From: Fastidiosipila sp964627125
GTDB lineage: Bacteria; Bacillota; Clostridia; Saccharofermentanales; Fastidiosipilaceae
Direction of reading: 5' to 3'
DNA: 64,000 nt
NCBI GenBank assembly: GCA_964627125.1
Contig: CAZVJQ010000004.1
Location: 1-64,000, forward strand
The notes beneath the pieces are model-generated. The model had not been told where the DNA came from. It worked only from the letters and a program-made list of their open reading frames with translations, and ran no database searches. Shown one piece after another: positions 62,007-64,000 of the stretch. How positions within the stretch are numbered: position 1 is the stretch's first letter; each line of letters starts with the position of its first letter. The translations under genes and the position numbers were made by a program.

Positions 62007-62294
62007 ATGTCACATATACTAGAAAGTGCAATAGTAGTTCCTATATGTATTTTGCTTCTTGCTTATAGCATTATGCAGATACCCTTTGAGTTTGGTCGCT
62101 TAGTCGAGACCAGTGAAAATTATGTTCAAATCCATGATACTGATGATAAGGTTTATCAGCAAGTATCATATGGTAGAGAACAAGTGCAAACCCAAGTGCA
62201 TGTTAAGCCACAAAAATTATTAGATTTCATACATTTCATTGATGACTCTGCAATTGAGATTCAATCGATTCTACAAGGAGTCAGTGATGAATAA
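62007..62294 (+). CDS. TadE-like pilus/prepilin-type membrane protein
   Basis: A 95-residue protein with an N-terminal hydrophobic helix preceded by a short stretch ending in Glu (SHILESAIVVPICILLLAY), the layout of TadE-like and type IVb prepilin proteins; the rest is extracytoplasmic. I start at ATG 62007, which has AGGAGGT; an ATG at 61968 lies in the hairpin region. It overlaps the next gene by eight bases and opens a run of three TadE/TadG-like genes. Confidence 0.68.
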   Translation: MSHILESAIVVPICILLLAYSIMQIPFEFGRLVETSENYVQIHDTDDKVYQQVSYGREQVQTQVHVKPQKLLDFIHFIDDSAIEIQSILQGVSDE

Positions 62295-63762
62295 TAGAGA
62301 AAGTGGAAGTATAAGTATTTTAGCTGCAGTAATTTCTATGAGTATTTTATTTTTATCACTAGGGATTATTCAATACTCTAAAATTTATAATGAACAGGTT
62401 AGTTTAGATAGAAGAATAGATTTACTGGGTGATTATATCTTGTCTGAATACGATAGGGATCTATATAGACGATATGGGTTATTTGGATTTGAGAGTGGAA
62501 ATAATTACTCTAGTTTCTATAATGAAAACTACTCAGAATTAGATAATTCAACTGTATTCATGATACAAAACCTCACTAGTTTATATTCAAATTCAGAGAT
62601 GAAGAGGCAAATCTTAAATTTTACTAGAGGAAGGATTCCAACTCTAATCCTTAGTGAAATAGAAGAACGTTCAAATGCAATCACTGATTTAATATCTAGA
62701 TTACCTAGCACACCAGAAATAGGTGGATTAACAGATGGATTTTTCAATGATATTAGATCTATTTTTGGAAGTAATTATTCACCTGGATCTCTAAGCATGT
62801 GGCTTGATACTGATGAAAATGCATCTGGTGAAATATTCCTAAGTAATAGTTCTTCTATGGGAAGTCTATATCTTGAGAATCAAACCCTAGATAACACTTA
62901 TAGCACTGATGAAGACAACAGTGAAGAAATAGATACAAGTGAGCTTGATGAGTTTAATGAAGACTTATCTAAGTTAGATGATATATCTAATCAATTAAAC
63001 TTTGATGAGACTCTAATAATAGATGAGAGTAAATATGGTAATAATGTATTTTCACCATTTATGCAATTAATTGATCAAGCTAATAATTTAATTAGAAATA
63101 ATGAAATTATGTTTATAGATGGCTTGATATTTAATGAATATGTATTAAATCAATTCTCATCTAGATTAAGAAATAGTGAAACAGATTTTGAGTCCTTAGC
63201 TGGAATAAATTTTAATGATTTATCATTTTCGAGTGTATATGAAGCAGAAGAAATCATCATAGGGAATAGTGATAGTAGATTTGCTAATAATGCTGTTCAA
63301 GTAAGCATATTTTCAATTAGATTACTTACTAATGTAATAGCAAATTATAACAACAGCAGCTTAATGAGTTTATATAGAACAACAGGAAGTATAATATCAC
63401 TATTAATAGCTCTTATTACAGTTGGTCATGTTCAAGTAGAAGCTGAAGCTATTGCATCTGCATTATTAATTATTGATTCTGCTATTGATTCCTGGTCAGA
63501 TTTGCAATCTATAAATGAAGGGGAATCTTTAGTCTTCTATGACGATAACAGTGATAAATTTTATACAGAAATAGAATTGAATTACTATGACTATTTAAGA
63601 TTAATTGCTCTATTAGTGCCAATTGAGAATCAGTTAGATCAAGTAGGTAGAATATTAAATATAAATCTTAATAAACACTATTTCGTAGATGCAATTATAT
63701 ATTTCAATTATAAAAATGTTTATTGGGAACAAACTGCTATGAGGACTTTTGCCTATGAGTAA
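62287..63762 (+). CDS. TadG-like membrane-anchored protein (DUF5702-like)
   Basis: A 491-residue protein. The N-terminus NNRESGSISILAAVISMSILFLSLGIIQYSKI followed by DLLGDYILSEYDRDLYRRYGLFGF matches the opening of clostridial DUF5702/TadG-type proteins near Tad pilus clusters. One helix anchors it; most of the chain is extracytoplasmic, Ser/Asn-rich, with two later hydrophobic stretches (about 350-370, 375-395). It starts at ATG 62287 behind AAGGAG, inside the end of the previous gene. Confidence 0.7.
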   Translation: MNNRESGSISILAAVISMSILFLSLGIIQYSKIYNEQVSLDRRIDLLGDYILSEYDRDLYRRYGLFGFESGNNYSSFYNENYSELDNSTVFMIQNLTSLYSNSEMKRQILNFTRGRIPTLILSEIEERSNAITDLISRLPSTPEIGGLTDGFFNDIRSIFGSNYSPGSLSMWLDTDENASGEIFLSNSSSMGSLYLENQTLDNTYSTDEDNSEEIDTSELDEFNEDLSKLDDISNQLNFDETLIIDESKYGNNVFSPFMQLIDQANNLIRNNEIMFIDGLIFNEYVLNQFSSRLRNSETDFESLAGINFNDLSFSSVYEAEEIIIGNSDSRFANNAVQVSIFSIRLLTNVIANYNNSSLMSLYRTTGSIISLLIALITVGHVQVEAEAIASALLIIDSAIDSWSDLQSINEGESLVFYDDNSDKFYTEIELNYYDYLRLIALLVPIENQLDQVGRILNINLNKHYFVDAIIYFNYKNVYWEQTAMRTFAYE

Positions 63763-64000
63763 GAATCCTTATATGGACAAGGGATCAATATCTCTTGAAG
63801 CTTCCTTAGTAATACCTGGATTTTTAGTGTTTCTATATGTCATTTATTTAAATGTTATGGCTTATAGAGTAGACTTAATTTATCAAGAAGCTGCATACTC
63901 AGCAATAAATGAGTTTTCTCTTGTTTCGACATTCTTAAATGATGAAGAATATTTAGAAGATGTTTCTTGGTTAGAATTAGAATTAAAACTAGAGAATTTA
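63755..64000 (+). CDS. TadE-like protein, N-terminal part (runs off the window)
   Basis: The frame opens with ATG 63755, overlapping the previous stop by eight bases (ATGAGTAA), and stays open for 82 codons to the edge. KGSISLEASLVIPGFLVFLYVIYLN is a TadE-like signature with Glu before the hydrophobic helix. The remainder is truncated by the window. Confidence 0.7.
   Translation, partial: MSKNPYMDKGSISLEASLVIPGFLVFLYVIYLNVMAYRVDLIYQEAAYSAINEFSLVSTFLNDEEYLEDVSWLELELKLENL

Noticed and set aside
1..64000. CRISPR arrays, insertion sequences, integrases or rRNA
   Set aside because: No regularly spaced direct repeats, transposase or recombinase motifs or rRNA sequence were seen on either strand; gene order is housekeeping throughout.

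Overview
The window is AT-rich (roughly one third G+C by eye) chromosomal DNA from a Gram-positive Bacillota lineage, most plausibly an anaerobic member of Clostridia or a neighbouring class. The evidence is a T-box leader on ileS, paired scpA/scpB, RqcH, a PerR/Fur regulator, sortase, LCP-family and YcxB-family proteins, ECF transporter subunits, long-form tandem PRPP synthetases and a TadE/TadG-like cluster. I cannot name the genus. Almost all genes are housekeeping genes on the + strand. There is no insertion sequence, prophage, CRISPR array or rRNA.

Layout. 1-7558: end of an unknown gene, T-box leader, ileS, site-2 protease, scpA, scpB, cmk, plsC. 7725-12842: S1-domain protein, a 323-bp gap with a terminator and two inverted repeats, glgP, and convergent 5-formyl-THF cyclo-ligase. 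12971-17381: sortase, MarR regulator, PerR/Fur regulator, then ruvC-ruvA-ruvB. 17564-23004: ecfA1-ecfA2-ecfT-Gx transporter-NusG_II protein, then FMN-binding lipoprotein and ApbE, together resembling a flavin-based extracellular electron transfer locus. 23035-34284: rqcH, small conserved proteins, M16C peptidase, a GNAT-Ogt fusion, tRNA-His/Gln/Lys from one consensus promoter, several uncharacterised membrane proteins, tRNA-Thr and a TraX-family protein. 34501-47083: rho, rpmE, prmC, prfA, sua5, the rpsF-ssb-rpsR operon, rplI-dnaB-tilS-hpt-ftsH. 47145-53786: murC, an LCP protein with a tail-anchored partner, two tandem PRPP synthetase paralogues, engB. 53861-64000: comEC-holA, SEC-C protein, asnS, radC, a methylglyoxal-synthase-like protein with dtd, and the start of a TadE/TadG-like cluster that runs off the right edge.

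Genes that work together: ScpA/ScpB in chromosome condensation; RuvA/B/C in Holliday-junction processing; the ECF module with the Gx, NusG_II, FMN-lipoprotein and ApbE genes in a probable membrane and extracytosolic flavin redox system; PrmC, PrfA and Sua5 in translation termination and tRNA modification; S6, SSB and S18 in the classical operon; ComEC and HolA in DNA uptake and replication.

The least expected signals are these. A 9-mer, GCTTTGGCC, occurs eight times in 64 kb in several reading frames and in non-coding DNA, where about 0.1 would be expected. The electron-transfer-like locus is compact and joined to an ECF energising module. One of two tandem PRPP synthetase paralogues has lost arginines of the ATP-binding loop. 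A methylglyoxal-synthase-fold protein lacks most catalytic residues. A 12-bp hairpin buries the ribosome binding site of the first TadE-like gene.
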